64,000 nucleotides of DNA from DASPHG01 sp963748315 (lineage in GTDB: Bacteria > Actinomycetota > Thermoleophilia > Solirubrobacterales > Thermoleophilaceae), in the NCBI GenBank assembly GCA_963748315.1, contig CAVVIK010000002.1:1-64000 (forward strand). Reading direction: 5' to 3'. Positions 8,797 through 18,169 of the stretch are shown here, piece after piece. Below the pieces are notes generated by a model that did not search any database, was not told the DNA's origin, and saw only the letters and a program-made list of their open reading frames with translations. Position 1 is the first letter of the stretch. The number at the start of each line of letters is the position of its first letter. Made by a program: the position numbers and the translations under genes.

Positions 8797-9414
8797 CTAC
8801 TCGTCGGCGGGGATGACGGTCTTGCCGTCGGCGGCGATCTTCGTCTGGGGCGCCTCGTCTGAGACGGTCCCGCTGAACACGCCCGTGGGGGGATCGCCGT
8901 TGGCATCGACCGCCCGCGCCTTGCCGTCCAGCCCCGCGGCCACGGTGTAGTCGAGCTCGTAGGGACCGGCGACGACCGCGGTCACGTCCCACTTGAACTC
9001 CTTCGACTCGCCCGGCTCGAGCGGGCCGAGCGACCAGGTGTTCACGTAGGTCGGGTTCTCGACGCCGCCCGGCGTGATCGCCTGGGCGTCCTCGATGTTC
9101 CCGAACTTCTTGAACCTCCCGTTCACGACGAACTGCGGGCGCCGCTGGTCGGCTAGCTCCGGGTCGTCCTTGCGGTAGTCGAGGCCGTTCATCGTCACGG
9201 CGATGTTCGGAATCCGCTTCGTATCCGCGTTCCTGACCACGATCACGAGCTCCGAGCGCTTGGCGAGCTTCTGATCCGACGGGAAGGAGGCCTTGACGAC
9301 CTCGACCTTGAAGTCACCCTCGGGCTCGTTCTCGTCCTGGCGCTCGCCGCCGCCACAGCCAGCCAGGGCCGCGAGGGCAGCCGCCGACAAAAGGAACGCA
9401 ATCCTCCCCCTCAA
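8797..9414 (-). CDS. lipoprotein of unknown function
   Basis: About 205 residues. A TTG start at 9414 gives MRGRIAFLLSAAALAALAGC, a lipoprotein signal with lipobox LAGC, and TATGTT lies 9 nt upstream of that TTG as a leaderless -10. An ATG at 9507 would add 31 unlikely residues before the signal. The mature part is acidic and probably beta-rich (VEVVKASFPSDQKLAKRSEL, TWSLGPLEPGESKEFKWDV), suggesting an immunoglobulin-like fold outside the membrane. It is divergent from the Mce lipid-transport operon, whose promoter shares the gap; a link to that system is only positional. Confidence 0.7.
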   Translation of the reverse strand: MRGRIAFLLSAAALAALAGCGGGERQDENEPEGDFKVEVVKASFPSDQKLAKRSELVIVVRNADTKRIPNIAVTMNGLDYRKDDPELADQRRPQFVVNGRFKKFGNIEDAQAITPGGVENPTYVNTWSLGPLEPGESKEFKWDVTAVVAGPYELDYTVAAGLDGKARAVDANGDPPTGVFSGTVSDEAPQTKIAADGKTVIPADE

Positions 9415-9423
9415 AGCGGGCGC

Positions 9424-9429
9424 AACATA
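9424..9429 (-). promoter_or_regulatory. leaderless -10 box (TATGTT) of the lipoprotein gene
   Basis: On the minus strand TATGTT lies 9 nt before the TTG at 9414 and supports that start over the ATG at 9507. Confidence 0.45.
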
Positions 9430-9463
9430 CCACCGAAACCAGCGCTTTCGCGCGGGTTCCCCC

Positions 9464-9493
9464 TTGTGGAGTCTCGTTTCTATGGGATACCTT
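9464..9493 (+). promoter_or_regulatory. promoter of the yrbE-mce operon
   Basis: TTGTGG (9464-9469), an 18-nt spacer and TACCTT (9488-9493) form a sigma-70-like promoter, followed by the Shine-Dalgarno GGGGAGGAG (9508-9516) and the TTG start at 9524. Confidence 0.5.
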
Positions 9494-9523
9494 TCCGACG
9501 CTGCCATGGGGAGGAGTAATTAG

Positions 9524-10330
9524 TTGGTTCGTGCAGTAGCGGATAGGGCATTCCTGCCCACGAAGAACCTGCTTGAACAGGTCGGGGACATGATGATCCT
9601 GACCGGCAAGACGATGATGTCTGCTCTGAGGCCGCCGTATCCGTACGGCGGGGAGTTCATCGGCCAGTTTCTGTTCGCCCTGCGGCTCTGCTGGTTCCCG
9701 CTCCTGATCTCGACGGTGGCGTTCGGCTATGGCGCCCCCGGGCTGCAGGCGGGGAACTTCCTCGTGCTGTTCGGCGCCTTGGACCGCCTCGGTGGTTTCT
9801 TCGTGCTCGCCTCGATCCGTGAGTTCGCGCCGTTCGTGACGGCGATCATCCTCGCCGGCGTCGCCGGCACCGCGATCACCGCCGACCTCGGCGCCCGCAA
9901 GATCCGTGAGGAGCTCGACGCGCTCCAGGTGCTCGGAGTCGACCCGGTCAAGAACCTGGTCGTGCCGCGGTTCCTCGCGTTGATGATCGTGACGGGGCTG
10001 TTCAACATCTACGCCCTGCTGTTCGGGATCTTCGGCGGCGTCCTCGCCACGCTCACCTTCGACGCGCCGTTAGGCCCGTTCTTCTCCACCCTGCTTACGA
10101 ACGCCAGTACCACGGACCTGTGGGGCTCGGTGGTGAAGACGACCCTGTTCGGGGCGATCATCGCGATCGTCTCCTGCTACAAGGGCATGACCGCGAGCGG
10201 TGGTGCCGAGGGGGTGGGGCGCGCCGTCAACCAAGCGGTCGTGATCTCGTTCCTCGGAATCTTCGCGTTCAACTACGTCTTCACGCAGACGTTGCTCGCC
10301 ACCCATCCTGAGATTTCGGTGATCAAGTAG
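9524..10330 (+). CDS. yrbE: YrbE/MlaE-family permease, first of two
   Basis: Membrane subunit of the Mce lipid importer: two YrbE proteins form the channel, an ATPase drives it and six Mce proteins carry lipid across the envelope. The 268 residues show the MlaE fold with about five membrane segments and the family core REFAPFVTAIILAGVAGTAI followed by TADLGARKIREELDALQVLG, the coupling helix contacted by the ATPase. TTG is the start because GGGGAGGAG lies 7 nt upstream. The last base of its stop is the first base of the next start. This opens a run of genes on one strand reaching about 24.6 kb. Confidence 0.92.
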   Translation: MVRAVADRAFLPTKNLLEQVGDMMILTGKTMMSALRPPYPYGGEFIGQFLFALRLCWFPLLISTVAFGYGAPGLQAGNFLVLFGALDRLGGFFVLASIREFAPFVTAIILAGVAGTAITADLGARKIREELDALQVLGVDPVKNLVVPRFLALMIVTGLFNIYALLFGIFGGVLATLTFDAPLGPFFSTLLTNASTTDLWGSVVKTTLFGAIIAIVSCYKGMTASGGAEGVGRAVNQAVVISFLGIFAFNYVFTQTLLATHPEISVIK

Positions 10331-11133
10331 TGGGACGCACCTGGCTGGCAGTGCCGAGGGACTGGATCGCGAGCTTCGGCGACATCGCCAAGTTCTGCTC
10401 GCGGGTCGTGTTCCGCGAGGTCTTCGGCGGGCGTGTGTTCCGCTTCTTCGGCGAGGCGCTCCGCCAGGCCGGCGTGCTGATCCTCGGGTCGACCATGGTG
10501 ATCTGGGGCCTCGCGTTCATCCTCGGGCTCCAGTGCGGCATCGAGGGCGCCTACTTCAACCGCTCGGTCGGGGCGCCGGCGTACGCGGGCGTCTTCAGCG
10601 CGTGGTGCGACCTGCGCGAGATCATGCCCTACGCGTTCGGCTACATGATGAGCGCGAAGGTCGGCACCGGCATCGTCGCCGAGCTGGGCGCGATGCGGAT
10701 CTCGGACGAGATCGACGCGCTCGAGGTGATGGGCATCAGCTCGATGACCTTCCTCTGCGGCACGCGCCTGATGGCGGCCTGGATGGTGCTGCCCTTCATG
10801 TACATCGCGGCTGTCGGGGCCGGCTTCTTCGCCTCCTACTTAGCCGTCGTACAGCAGATTGGAGAGGTCTCCTCAGGAGGCTTCTTCTTAATTTTCTGGA
10901 TGTTCCAGAACCCGCCCGATCTCTTGTATTCGGTGATCAAGGGCATGGCGATGGCCACCGTGATCGTGCTCGTGGGCTGTTACTACGGCTACACGGCGAG
11001 CGGCGGCCCCGTCGGGGTGGGAACCGCGACGGCGAAATCGATGGTCTTGAACACGGTGATGGTCCACCTCGTGGGCATGCTTGGCACCCAGATCTTCTGG
11101 GGCGCGAACCCGAGAGCACCGATAGGCGGATGA
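10330..11133 (+). CDS. yrbE: YrbE/MlaE-family permease, second of two
   Basis: Partner permease of 267 residues. The MlaE core reads FGYMMSAKVGTGIVAELGAM and RISDEIDALEVMGI, and the C-terminus carries YYGYTASGGPVGVGTATAKS, matching CYKGMTASGGAEGVGRAV in the first permease. GTG at 10330 overlaps the TAG of the previous gene (TAGTG). The two differ in their N-terminal part, as expected for a heterodimer of A- and B-type YrbE proteins. Confidence 0.92.
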   Translation: MGRTWLAVPRDWIASFGDIAKFCSRVVFREVFGGRVFRFFGEALRQAGVLILGSTMVIWGLAFILGLQCGIEGAYFNRSVGAPAYAGVFSAWCDLREIMPYAFGYMMSAKVGTGIVAELGAMRISDEIDALEVMGISSMTFLCGTRLMAAWMVLPFMYIAAVGAGFFASYLAVVQQIGEVSSGGFFLIFWMFQNPPDLLYSVIKGMAMATVIVLVGCYYGYTASGGPVGVGTATAKSMVLNTVMVHLVGMLGTQIFWGANPRAPIGG

Positions 11134-11146
11134 CAAGGAGCGAGTG

Positions 11147-12292
11147 ATGGCTTTTCTGCGCAGGCGAAACGGCGGGGACGGCGACGGGCAGCAGCCCCCG
11201 GCCGAGCAGCCGACCGAGGTTCAGCAGCCGTCGGAGCCGACCTACGAGCCGCCGGAGGCCCAGGCCGCACCCCCGGAGCCTCAGGACGCGCCCCCACCGG
11301 CGGCCGAGCCGCCCCCGGCGGAGCAGCCGACGGCCGAGCAGCCCGCGCCCGAGCCGCAGGCCGCCGTGACGTCCGAGCCGGGGCCGTCCGAGAGGGATCG
11401 TCAGGCCGCCGCCGAGCAGCAGCACATGGACGCCCGGCCGCAGACGGACGAGGACATCCCCGACAACATCTGGGACCAGACGCGCGAGGGCGAGGAGCCG
11501 TACAAGTGGCACTCGGGCACGAAGCGCCCCCACGGCTCAACCGACGCGATCGAGTTCATCGACGTCCAGAAGTCCTTCGGCCGGAACACGATCCTGAACG
11601 GGCTCAACCTGGGCATCCCGGATGACCAGATCTCGATGATCCTCGGCCCGTCCGGTACCGGGAAGTCGGTGTGCATCAAGCACATGGTCGGGCTCCTATA
11701 CCCGGACGAGGGCGACGTCCTCGTACACGGCGAGTCGGTCCCGAACATGCAGGACGACGAGCTGTTCGAGATGCGCAAGAAGTTCGGCGTCCTCTTCCAG
11801 GACGGGGCGCTCTTCGGGTCGATGAACCTCTTCGACAACGTCGCGTTCCCCCTCCGGCAGCACACGGACAAGGGCGAGGACGAGATCCACGAGGTCGTCT
11901 CGCGCCGCCTGCGCGAGGTGGGCCTCTCCGGGGCCGGCGACAAGATGCCGAACGAGCTCTCGGGCGGCATGCGCAAGCGCGCCGGCTTCGCGCGCGCCCT
12001 GGTGCTCGAGCCGGACATCGTCCTCTTCGACGAGCCCGACTCGGGCCTCGATCCGGTGCGCACGGCGCTCCTGTGTGAGCTGATCAAGGAGATCCACCAG
12101 GAGAACGGCGGCGCCTACGTGGTGATCACCCACGACATCATGAGCGCGCGCCGCGTGGCCGACTACATCGCGGTCCTCTGGAAGGGCCGGATCGTGGAGT
12201 CGGGCCCGGCCTCGGAGCTCTTCAACTCGCCCAACCAGTTCGTGCGCCAGTTCCTCTCCGGGGAGGCCCAGGGCCCCCTCGGGATGGAATGA
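11147..12292 (+). CDS. Mce-system ABC ATPase (MlaF/Mkl type) with Pro/Glu-rich N-terminal extension
   Basis: ATPase that powers the YrbE channel from the cytoplasmic side. Residues about 135-375 form the ABC domain: Walker A LGPSGTGKSVC, Q-loop VLFQDGALFG, signature NELSGGMRKRAGFARAL, Walker B DIVLFDEPDSGLDPV and His switch VVITHDI. Unlike MlaF or Mkl of usual length, it begins with about 110 residues rich in Pro, Glu, Gln and Ala, for example PEAQAAPPEPQDAPPPAAEP, probably disordered. ATG at 11147 is preferred over GTG 11144 because AAGGAG lies 6 nt before it. It directly follows the permeases. Confidence 0.93.
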   Translation: MAFLRRRNGGDGDGQQPPAEQPTEVQQPSEPTYEPPEAQAAPPEPQDAPPPAAEPPPAEQPTAEQPAPEPQAAVTSEPGPSERDRQAAAEQQHMDARPQTDEDIPDNIWDQTREGEEPYKWHSGTKRPHGSTDAIEFIDVQKSFGRNTILNGLNLGIPDDQISMILGPSGTGKSVCIKHMVGLLYPDEGDVLVHGESVPNMQDDELFEMRKKFGVLFQDGALFGSMNLFDNVAFPLRQHTDKGEDEIHEVVSRRLREVGLSGAGDKMPNELSGGMRKRAGFARALVLEPDIVLFDEPDSGLDPVRTALLCELIKEIHQENGGAYVVITHDIMSARRVADYIAVLWKGRIVESGPASELFNSPNQFVRQFLSGEAQGPLGME

Positions 12293-12436
12293 GCACCGCT
12301 TCAGCTCCCGCTCGTTGAGTAGTCGTTAAGAGCCGGATTGCTGGCGCGCCCGTTTCCGGGCGATGCTGAGATACTGAGGTATAAGGGAGGCGCCTAAGCG
12401 GAGGCGCTTGATAACCCGAACTCCCAGCTCCCGGTT
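12293..12436 (+). other. 144-bp gap before the first mce gene
   Basis: It contains TATAAG (12380-12385), a possible -10, and a small hairpin GCGCCT / AGGCGC (12390-12395, 12402-12407). This could be an internal promoter or an attenuator splitting permease/ATPase from Mce expression. The evidence is weak. Confidence 0.3.
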
Positions 12437-13783
12437 TTGACTCCCGCGCGAATAGCCGCCCTTGGCGGCATCGTCGCTGCAGCCGTGCTCGTCGGGGTGC
12501 TGATGCTCTCCGGGAGCGACAAGTACACCGTCAAGGCGACCTTCGAGACCGCCGGGCAGCTTGTCAACGGCAACGAGGTCCAGGTCGGCGGCAAGCCGAT
12601 CGGCAAGGTGTCCTCGATCGAGCTGGCCGACAACGGCCAGGCCGAGGTCGAGATGGAGCTCGATTCGGAGTTCGATCCCCTGCACGAGGGCACCCACGCC
12701 GTCATCCGAGTGGGATCGCTCTCGGGGATCGCGGGGCGCTACGTGTCGCTCACCCCGGGCCCCAACGACGCGCCCGAGATCGACGACGGGGGCCAGATCG
12801 ACGCCGACGACACCACCACCCCGGTGGACCTCGACCAGCTCTTCAACACGCTCGACCCGAAGACGCGCAAGGGCCTCCAGGAGATCGTCCAGGGCGGCGC
12901 GACCCAGTTCGACGGCGTCGCGAAGGAGGCCAACGACGCGGCGCATTACTTCAATCCAGCCCTGTCTTCGGCCTCCCGCCTCACGCGGGAGCTGGTCCGG
13001 GATGACGACCAGTTCGAGGACTTCATCGTCGAGACGGCCACGGTGGTGGGGGCGATCGCCGAACGGCGCGACGACCTCGCGGACCTGGTGTCGAACGCAA
13101 ACACCACCGCGCGTGCGATCGGCGATGAGAACGCCGCGCTCGCACGGGCGCTGGGCCTGCTGCCGCCGACGCTTCGGAAGGCGAACACCACGTTCGTCAA
13201 CCTCCGCGCCGCCCTCGGCGACCTCGACGTGCTCGTGGCCGAGTCGAAGCCGGCCACCAAGGATCTCGCCCCGTTCTTCCGCGCGCTGCGCCCGCTGGTC
13301 CACGATGCCGAGCCGACGATCGAGGACCTGCGCTTCCTGATCAGGCGGCGGGGCGAGGACAACGACCTGATCGAGCTGACGCGCAAGCAGCCGCGGCTCG
13401 CGGCTGAGGCCGAGGTCGCGTTCCCGCGCTCGATCAACGCGCTCCAGAAGTCCCAGCCGGTGATCGAGTACATCCGGCCGTACACGCCGGACCTCGCCGG
13501 CTGGCTCACGAAGTTCGGCCAGGGCGCCTCGAACTACGACGCCCACGGGCACTTCGCGCGCATCCAGCCGATGTTCAACCCGTTCTCGATCACCTCGACG
13601 CCGCTGCTCGGGCAGGTGCTCACGCCGACGCAGAACGCCACGCGCCTCGAGGGCCTCGAGACAACTCAGTCCTTCCGCTGTCCGGGCGGCGCCACGCAGC
13701 CGCCGCCCGACGGCTCGGCCCCGTGGCGCGACACCGACGGCAGTGTCGACTGCGATCCCTCGACCGTGCCACCGGGCCCATGA
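12437..13783 (+). CDS. mceA: Mce protein A
   Basis: Lipid-carrying substrate-binding subunit, anchored by one N-terminal membrane helix (residues 5-25, AALGGIVAAAVLVGVLMLSG). The MCE domain spans about residues 30-110, beginning KYTVKATFETAGQLVNGNEV with VGGKPIGKVSSIEL and ending IAGRYVSLTPGP. A long helical region follows (to about 350), expected to build the tunnel, then a C-terminal segment ending GGATQPPPDGSAP. The start is a TTG without a good ribosome site, since an in-frame TAA lies at 12395-12397; a better start was not found. The stop overlaps mceB as ATGA. Confidence 0.9.
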   Translation: MTPARIAALGGIVAAAVLVGVLMLSGSDKYTVKATFETAGQLVNGNEVQVGGKPIGKVSSIELADNGQAEVEMELDSEFDPLHEGTHAVIRVGSLSGIAGRYVSLTPGPNDAPEIDDGGQIDADDTTTPVDLDQLFNTLDPKTRKGLQEIVQGGATQFDGVAKEANDAAHYFNPALSSASRLTRELVRDDDQFEDFIVETATVVGAIAERRDDLADLVSNANTTARAIGDENAALARALGLLPPTLRKANTTFVNLRAALGDLDVLVAESKPATKDLAPFFRALRPLVHDAEPTIEDLRFLIRRRGEDNDLIELTRKQPRLAAEAEVAFPRSINALQKSQPVIEYIRPYTPDLAGWLTKFGQGASNYDAHGHFARIQPMFNPFSITSTPLLGQVLTPTQNATRLEGLETTQSFRCPGGATQPPPDGSAPWRDTDGSVDCDPSTVPPGP

Positions 13784-15273
13784 GGCGGATCTTCGCCATA
13801 GCCGTTGTGATCGCGTGCACCGTGGCCGCGCTCGTCCTCGGGGTCGGTGCCTCCGACGACCCGGGCGCGGGCTACGAGGTCCGCGCGATCTTCGACAACG
13901 TCTCCGGTGCCGTCGAGGGCGAGGACGTCAAGGTCGCCGGGGCGAAGGTCGGCGCGATCGACTCGCTCGACGTCACCGACGACAAGAAGGCGGTCGTCGT
14001 CCTCCGGATCGACGAGGACGGGTTCGCTCCCTTCCGCCAGAACGGCACCTGCACGATCCGCCCACAGTCGCTGATCGGCGAGAAGTTCGTCGAGTGCGAT
14101 CCCGGCAGCTCCGACAGCCCGGAGCTCGAGGAGATCCCCGACGGGGAGGACGGCGAGGGCCAGCATCTGCTGCCGATCGAGCAGACGAGCTCGCCGGTCG
14201 ACCTCGACCTGATCAACGACATCATGCGCCTGCCTTACCGCGAGCGCCTCGCCCTGCTGATCAACGAGTTCGGCACCGCGCTGGCCGGCCGCGGCGCCGA
14301 GCTGAACGCCGTCATCCACCGCGCGAACCCGGCGCTGCGCGAGACCGACAAGGTGCTGAAGATCCTCGCGAGCCAGAACAAGACGCTCGCGGACCTGGCG
14401 CGCAACGGCGACCGGGCGCTCGAGCCGATCGCGCGCGAGCGGGCGCGGGTGGGCGACTTCATCGTTCAGGCGAATGAGACCGCACAGGCGACAGCCGAGC
14501 GGCGCGGCGAGCTGGGCGAGTCGTTCGAGAAGCTGCCGCGCTTCCTCGCAGAGCTCAAGCCGACTATGCGCGATCTCGGCGCACTCTCGGACGAGATGAC
14601 GCCGGTGATCTCCGATCTCGGCGATGCCGCTCCGGACCTCAACCGCTTCATCCTCGCGCTCGGGCCATTCTCGCGCCAGGCCAAGCCCTCACTCGACAGC
14701 CTCGGTGACGCGCTCGCGATCGGCGGCCCGGCGCTGCAGCGGTCCGAGCCGCTGATCCGGGACATCGGCGACTTCGCGAAGGACGCCGACCCGCTGAGCC
14801 GCGACCTCGCTTCGCTCGTCACCAGCTTCGACGAGACGGGCGGGATCGAGCGCCTGATGGACTACATCTTCTTCCAGGTCACGGCGATCAACGGCTTCGA
14901 CTCGCTGAGCCACTACCTGCGCGCCGGACTGATCGCGAGCGCCGCATGCTCGCGCTACCAGATCACCGTCGCCTTCGGCTGCGAGTCCACATTCGGCCCG
15001 GCCGAGGTGGAGGGCTCCTCCGCGCGGCGGGCGAGCGCGCGGATCCCGTCGCACATCGCGGAGAGCGACTCGCCCGCGGACTCCGACGGGGCCGACGACG
15101 TCGACTCCCTCCGGGATGACATCGAGCGGATCACGCGCATCGAGGACCCGGAGATCGTGAAGGAGCGCGAGGAGCACCTCAAGGAGATCCGCGAGGGCGC
15201 GACCAGTCCGCCTAAGGGGCCATACGGCGACACGCAGCCCTTCCTCGACTACCTGCTGGGGAACGACGAATGA
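13780..15273 (+). CDS. mceB: Mce protein B
   Basis: 497 residues: membrane helix at 3-23 (RIFAIAVVIACTVAALVLGV), MCE domain about 32-118 (AIFDNVSGAVEGEDVKVAGA, with a Cys pair in TCTIRPQSLIGEKFVEC), then a helical stretch and a polar C-terminus rich in Asp, Ser and Glu (about 415-490). The Asp/Ser tail sets it apart from its neighbours. It overlaps both neighbours by 4 nt. Confidence 0.9.
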   Translation: MRRIFAIAVVIACTVAALVLGVGASDDPGAGYEVRAIFDNVSGAVEGEDVKVAGAKVGAIDSLDVTDDKKAVVVLRIDEDGFAPFRQNGTCTIRPQSLIGEKFVECDPGSSDSPELEEIPDGEDGEGQHLLPIEQTSSPVDLDLINDIMRLPYRERLALLINEFGTALAGRGAELNAVIHRANPALRETDKVLKILASQNKTLADLARNGDRALEPIARERARVGDFIVQANETAQATAERRGELGESFEKLPRFLAELKPTMRDLGALSDEMTPVISDLGDAAPDLNRFILALGPFSRQAKPSLDSLGDALAIGGPALQRSEPLIRDIGDFAKDADPLSRDLASLVTSFDETGGIERLMDYIFFQVTAINGFDSLSHYLRAGLIASAACSRYQITVAFGCESTFGPAEVEGSSARRASARIPSHIAESDSPADSDGADDVDSLRDDIERITRIEDPEIVKEREEHLKEIREGATSPPKGPYGDTQPFLDYLLGNDE

Positions 15274-16700
15274 CACGGCGACGCGGCGCAGCGAGCCTTT
15301 TCGGCAGCCCGGTCCTCGTCGGGGCGATCACCCTGCTCGTGGCGATCGTCGCCGTCTTCCTGTCGTACAACGCGAACAGCGGCCTCCCCTTCGTCCCGAC
15401 GTACGACCTGAAGGCGCAGTTCGACAACTCGGCGAACCTCGTCGTCGGTAACGACGTTCGCATCGGCGGCCAGCGCGTCGGCGCCGTGTCGGAGATCGAC
15501 CCGGTGCCCGGGGAGGGGGACGAGCCGCCGACCGCGGTCGTCGAGATGAAGCTCGAGAAGAAGGTCGACCCGCTGCCGGTCGACTCGACGATGATCATCC
15601 GCCCGCGTTCGGCTCTGGGCCTGAAGTACATCGAGATCGACCCCGGCGACTCGGACGAGGGCTTCGCGGCAGGCGACACCATCCCGGCGTCGCAGGCCAC
15701 GCCCGAGCCCGTCGAGATCGATCAGGTCTTCAACGTCTTCGACGCGAAGACGAGGCGCGGCGCGCAGCGAAGCCTCGACGCCTTCGGGACCGCCCTCTCC
15801 GGCCGCGGCGCGGACATCAACGAGGCGATCGTCGACCTCGGCCCGCTGCTCTTCTACCTGGAGCCAGTCGCGAGCAACCTGGCCGATCCGCAGACGGAGC
15901 TCGCGCGCCTGTTCCAGGCGCTGGGCCGGGCCGCCGAGGAGGTCGCCCCGGTGGCCGAGACGCAGGCGGATCTGTTCGTGAACCTGGACACCACCTTCAC
16001 GGCGCTGGCCAGCGTCGCGCGCCCGTTCATCCAGGAGTCGATCTCGCGCTCGCCCGCCTCCGAGCAGGCCGCGATCGAGGGCTTCCCGCAGCAGCGGCCG
16101 TTCCTGCGCAACACGACAGGCCTGTTCCGTGAGCTGAAGCCGGGCGTCGCGGTCCTGCCGACCACCACGCCGGTGCTGGCCGACGCGCTCGAGATCGGGA
16201 CCGACACGCTCGCGAAGACGCCGGCCTTCAACGAGGACCTCGCCGACGTGTTCCGGGCGCTCGAGGACTTCGCGACGGACCCGCTCGTCCCGCGCGGGAT
16301 CCAGCGGCTGGGCGACACCGCGGAGACGCTGCGGCCGACGGTCCACTTCATCACGCCCGCGCAGACCGTCTGCAACTACATGACGCTCTGGTTCCGGAAC
16401 ATCTCGAGCCTGCTCTCGGTCGGCGACGCGAACGGCACGTGGCAGCGGTTCATCATCCTCGCAACCCCGCTCGGGCCGAACAACGAGGGCGGCCCGTCTG
16501 CGGCGCCGGCAAACGGCGGCGGCCCCAACCCGCAGGCGAACTACCTCCACTCGAACGCGTACCCGAACACGGCCGCACCCGGCCAGACGCGTGAGTGTGA
16601 GGCGGGCAACGAGGTCTTCAAGGTCGGCCAGCAGGTGATCGGCAACGTGCCCGGCAACCAGGGCACGGAGACCGAGGGCCAAGTGGAGGGTCAGGGCTGA
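15270..16700 (+). CDS. mceC: Mce protein C
   Basis: 476 residues: membrane helix about 10-30 (LFGSPVLVGAITLLVAIVAV), MCE domain about 42-125 (LKAQFDNSANLVVGNDVRIG, SALGLKYIEIDPGD), helical region, and a C-terminal part with VCNYMTLWFRNISSLLSVGD and a Gly/Asn/Pro-rich stretch (GGGPNPQANYLHSNAYPN). Its TGA shares a base with the mceD ATG. Confidence 0.9.
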   Translation: MTRRRGAASLFGSPVLVGAITLLVAIVAVFLSYNANSGLPFVPTYDLKAQFDNSANLVVGNDVRIGGQRVGAVSEIDPVPGEGDEPPTAVVEMKLEKKVDPLPVDSTMIIRPRSALGLKYIEIDPGDSDEGFAAGDTIPASQATPEPVEIDQVFNVFDAKTRRGAQRSLDAFGTALSGRGADINEAIVDLGPLLFYLEPVASNLADPQTELARLFQALGRAAEEVAPVAETQADLFVNLDTTFTALASVARPFIQESISRSPASEQAAIEGFPQQRPFLRNTTGLFRELKPGVAVLPTTTPVLADALEIGTDTLAKTPAFNEDLADVFRALEDFATDPLVPRGIQRLGDTAETLRPTVHFITPAQTVCNYMTLWFRNISSLLSVGDANGTWQRFIILATPLGPNNEGGPSAAPANGGGPNPQANYLHSNAYPNTAAPGQTRECEAGNEVFKVGQQVIGNVPGNQGTETEGQVEGQG

Positions 16701-18169
16701 TGGCAGAGCGCGTCGACGGCCACAGGCACGAGCGCTCGCCGTTCCAGGTCGGCGCGATCGCCCTCGTCGTGCTCGGGATCCTCGTCTACCTCGGGTTCTC
16801 CAAGGACATCCCGTTCGTGAACCCGCCGTACGAGCTGAAGGCCGTGTTCGCCGACGCACAGAACATGTCCACCCGCTCGCCGGTGCGGATCGCCGGCGTC
16901 GAGGTCGGCCAGGTTAAGAAGGTCGAGCAGTACTCGGACGACTCCGACCTCACGGTCGTCACGATGGAGATCAAGGACGAGGCGCTGCCGCTGCACGAGG
17001 ACGCCGAGCTGAAGATCCGGCCGCGGATCTTCCTCGAGGGCAACTTCTTCGTCGAGCTCGACCCGGGCTCGCCCTCGGGGCCCGAGCTCTCGGAGGGCTC
17101 GACCATCCCGGCCGCCCAGACGAGCAGCTCGGTCCAGCTGGACGAGGTCCTGACGTCGCTTCAGAGCGACACCCGCGCCGACCTCCAGAAGCTGCTCCAG
17201 GGCTACGGCGATGCGCTGAACGGCCCGCCGCTGCCAGGTGAGGACGCGGACCAGGAGCAGATGACGAAGGGCCAGACCGCCGCCGAGTCGCTGCACGACT
17301 CGATCCCGACCGCGGCTGACGCGCTCCGCGGGATCGCGATCGTCAACGACGCGACCATGGGGACCGAGCTGCACGACCTCTCCAGCCTGATCGGGAGCCA
17401 GGCGCGCATCTCGACGGCGCTGGCGGCGAAGGAGGACCAGCTCAAGGACTTCGTCACCAACTTCAACCTCACCGTGGCGGCGTTCGCGGCCGAGGAGGAC
17501 AACCTCCGGCGCACGATCGGAGAGCTGCCGGACGTCCTCGAGCGCGCCGGGCCGGCGCTCGACGAGCTGAACGCTTCGTTCCCGCCGACGCGCGAGTTCG
17601 CGCGGGCGATCCTGCCCGGCGTCCGCGCGACGCCCGACGTGATCGAGAACTCGTTCCCGTGGATCCGCCAGGTCCGTGCGCTGGTGTCGCCCGCCGAGCT
17701 GCAGGGGCTCGTCAACGACCTGCGCCCGGCGATCGACGACCTGGCCCAGGTGACCGACGACTCGATCAACCTGCTCCCGCGGGTCGACGACGCCAGCCGC
17801 TGCTTCATCGAGAACGTGCTGCCGGCTGGCGACATCGTCATCGACGGGCCGCCCGGCTACCCGCACGAGACCGGGGTCGAGAACTACAAGGAGTTCTGGC
17901 AGAGCCAGGTCGCGCTCTCGGGCGAGAGCCAGAACTTCGACGGCAACGGGGGATACACCCGCTTCCAGCCGGGCGGCGGCGACCAGACGTTCACGACCAC
18001 CAACACGCGGATCGGCGGCTCTCCGTTCTTCACCAACCCGAGCCTTGCCCCGATCGGATCGCTGCCGAAGTACCCGGCCCGCCGCCCGCCGTACCGGCGT
18101 GACGTCAAGTGCTTCAACAACGACCTTCCGCGCGTGAACGAGAACGCGGTTCTGGGAGGCGGCCCATGA
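16700..18169 (+). CDS. mceD: Mce protein D
   Basis: 489 residues: a polar start with a membrane helix at about 13-35 (FQVGAIALVVLGILVYLGFS), MCE domain about 46-130 (LKAVFADAQNMSTRSPVRIA, RIFLEGNFFVELDPGS), then helices including LPDVLERAGPALDELNASFP. The C-terminus contains GGYTRFQPGGGDQTF and ends in a basic/polar stretch. It overlaps mceE by ATGA. Confidence 0.9.
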   Translation: MAERVDGHRHERSPFQVGAIALVVLGILVYLGFSKDIPFVNPPYELKAVFADAQNMSTRSPVRIAGVEVGQVKKVEQYSDDSDLTVVTMEIKDEALPLHEDAELKIRPRIFLEGNFFVELDPGSPSGPELSEGSTIPAAQTSSSVQLDEVLTSLQSDTRADLQKLLQGYGDALNGPPLPGEDADQEQMTKGQTAAESLHDSIPTAADALRGIAIVNDATMGTELHDLSSLIGSQARISTALAAKEDQLKDFVTNFNLTVAAFAAEEDNLRRTIGELPDVLERAGPALDELNASFPPTREFARAILPGVRATPDVIENSFPWIRQVRALVSPAELQGLVNDLRPAIDDLAQVTDDSINLLPRVDDASRCFIENVLPAGDIVIDGPPGYPHETGVENYKEFWQSQVALSGESQNFDGNGGYTRFQPGGGDQTFTTTNTRIGGSPFFTNPSLAPIGSLPKYPARRPPYRRDVKCFNNDLPRVNENAVLGGGP

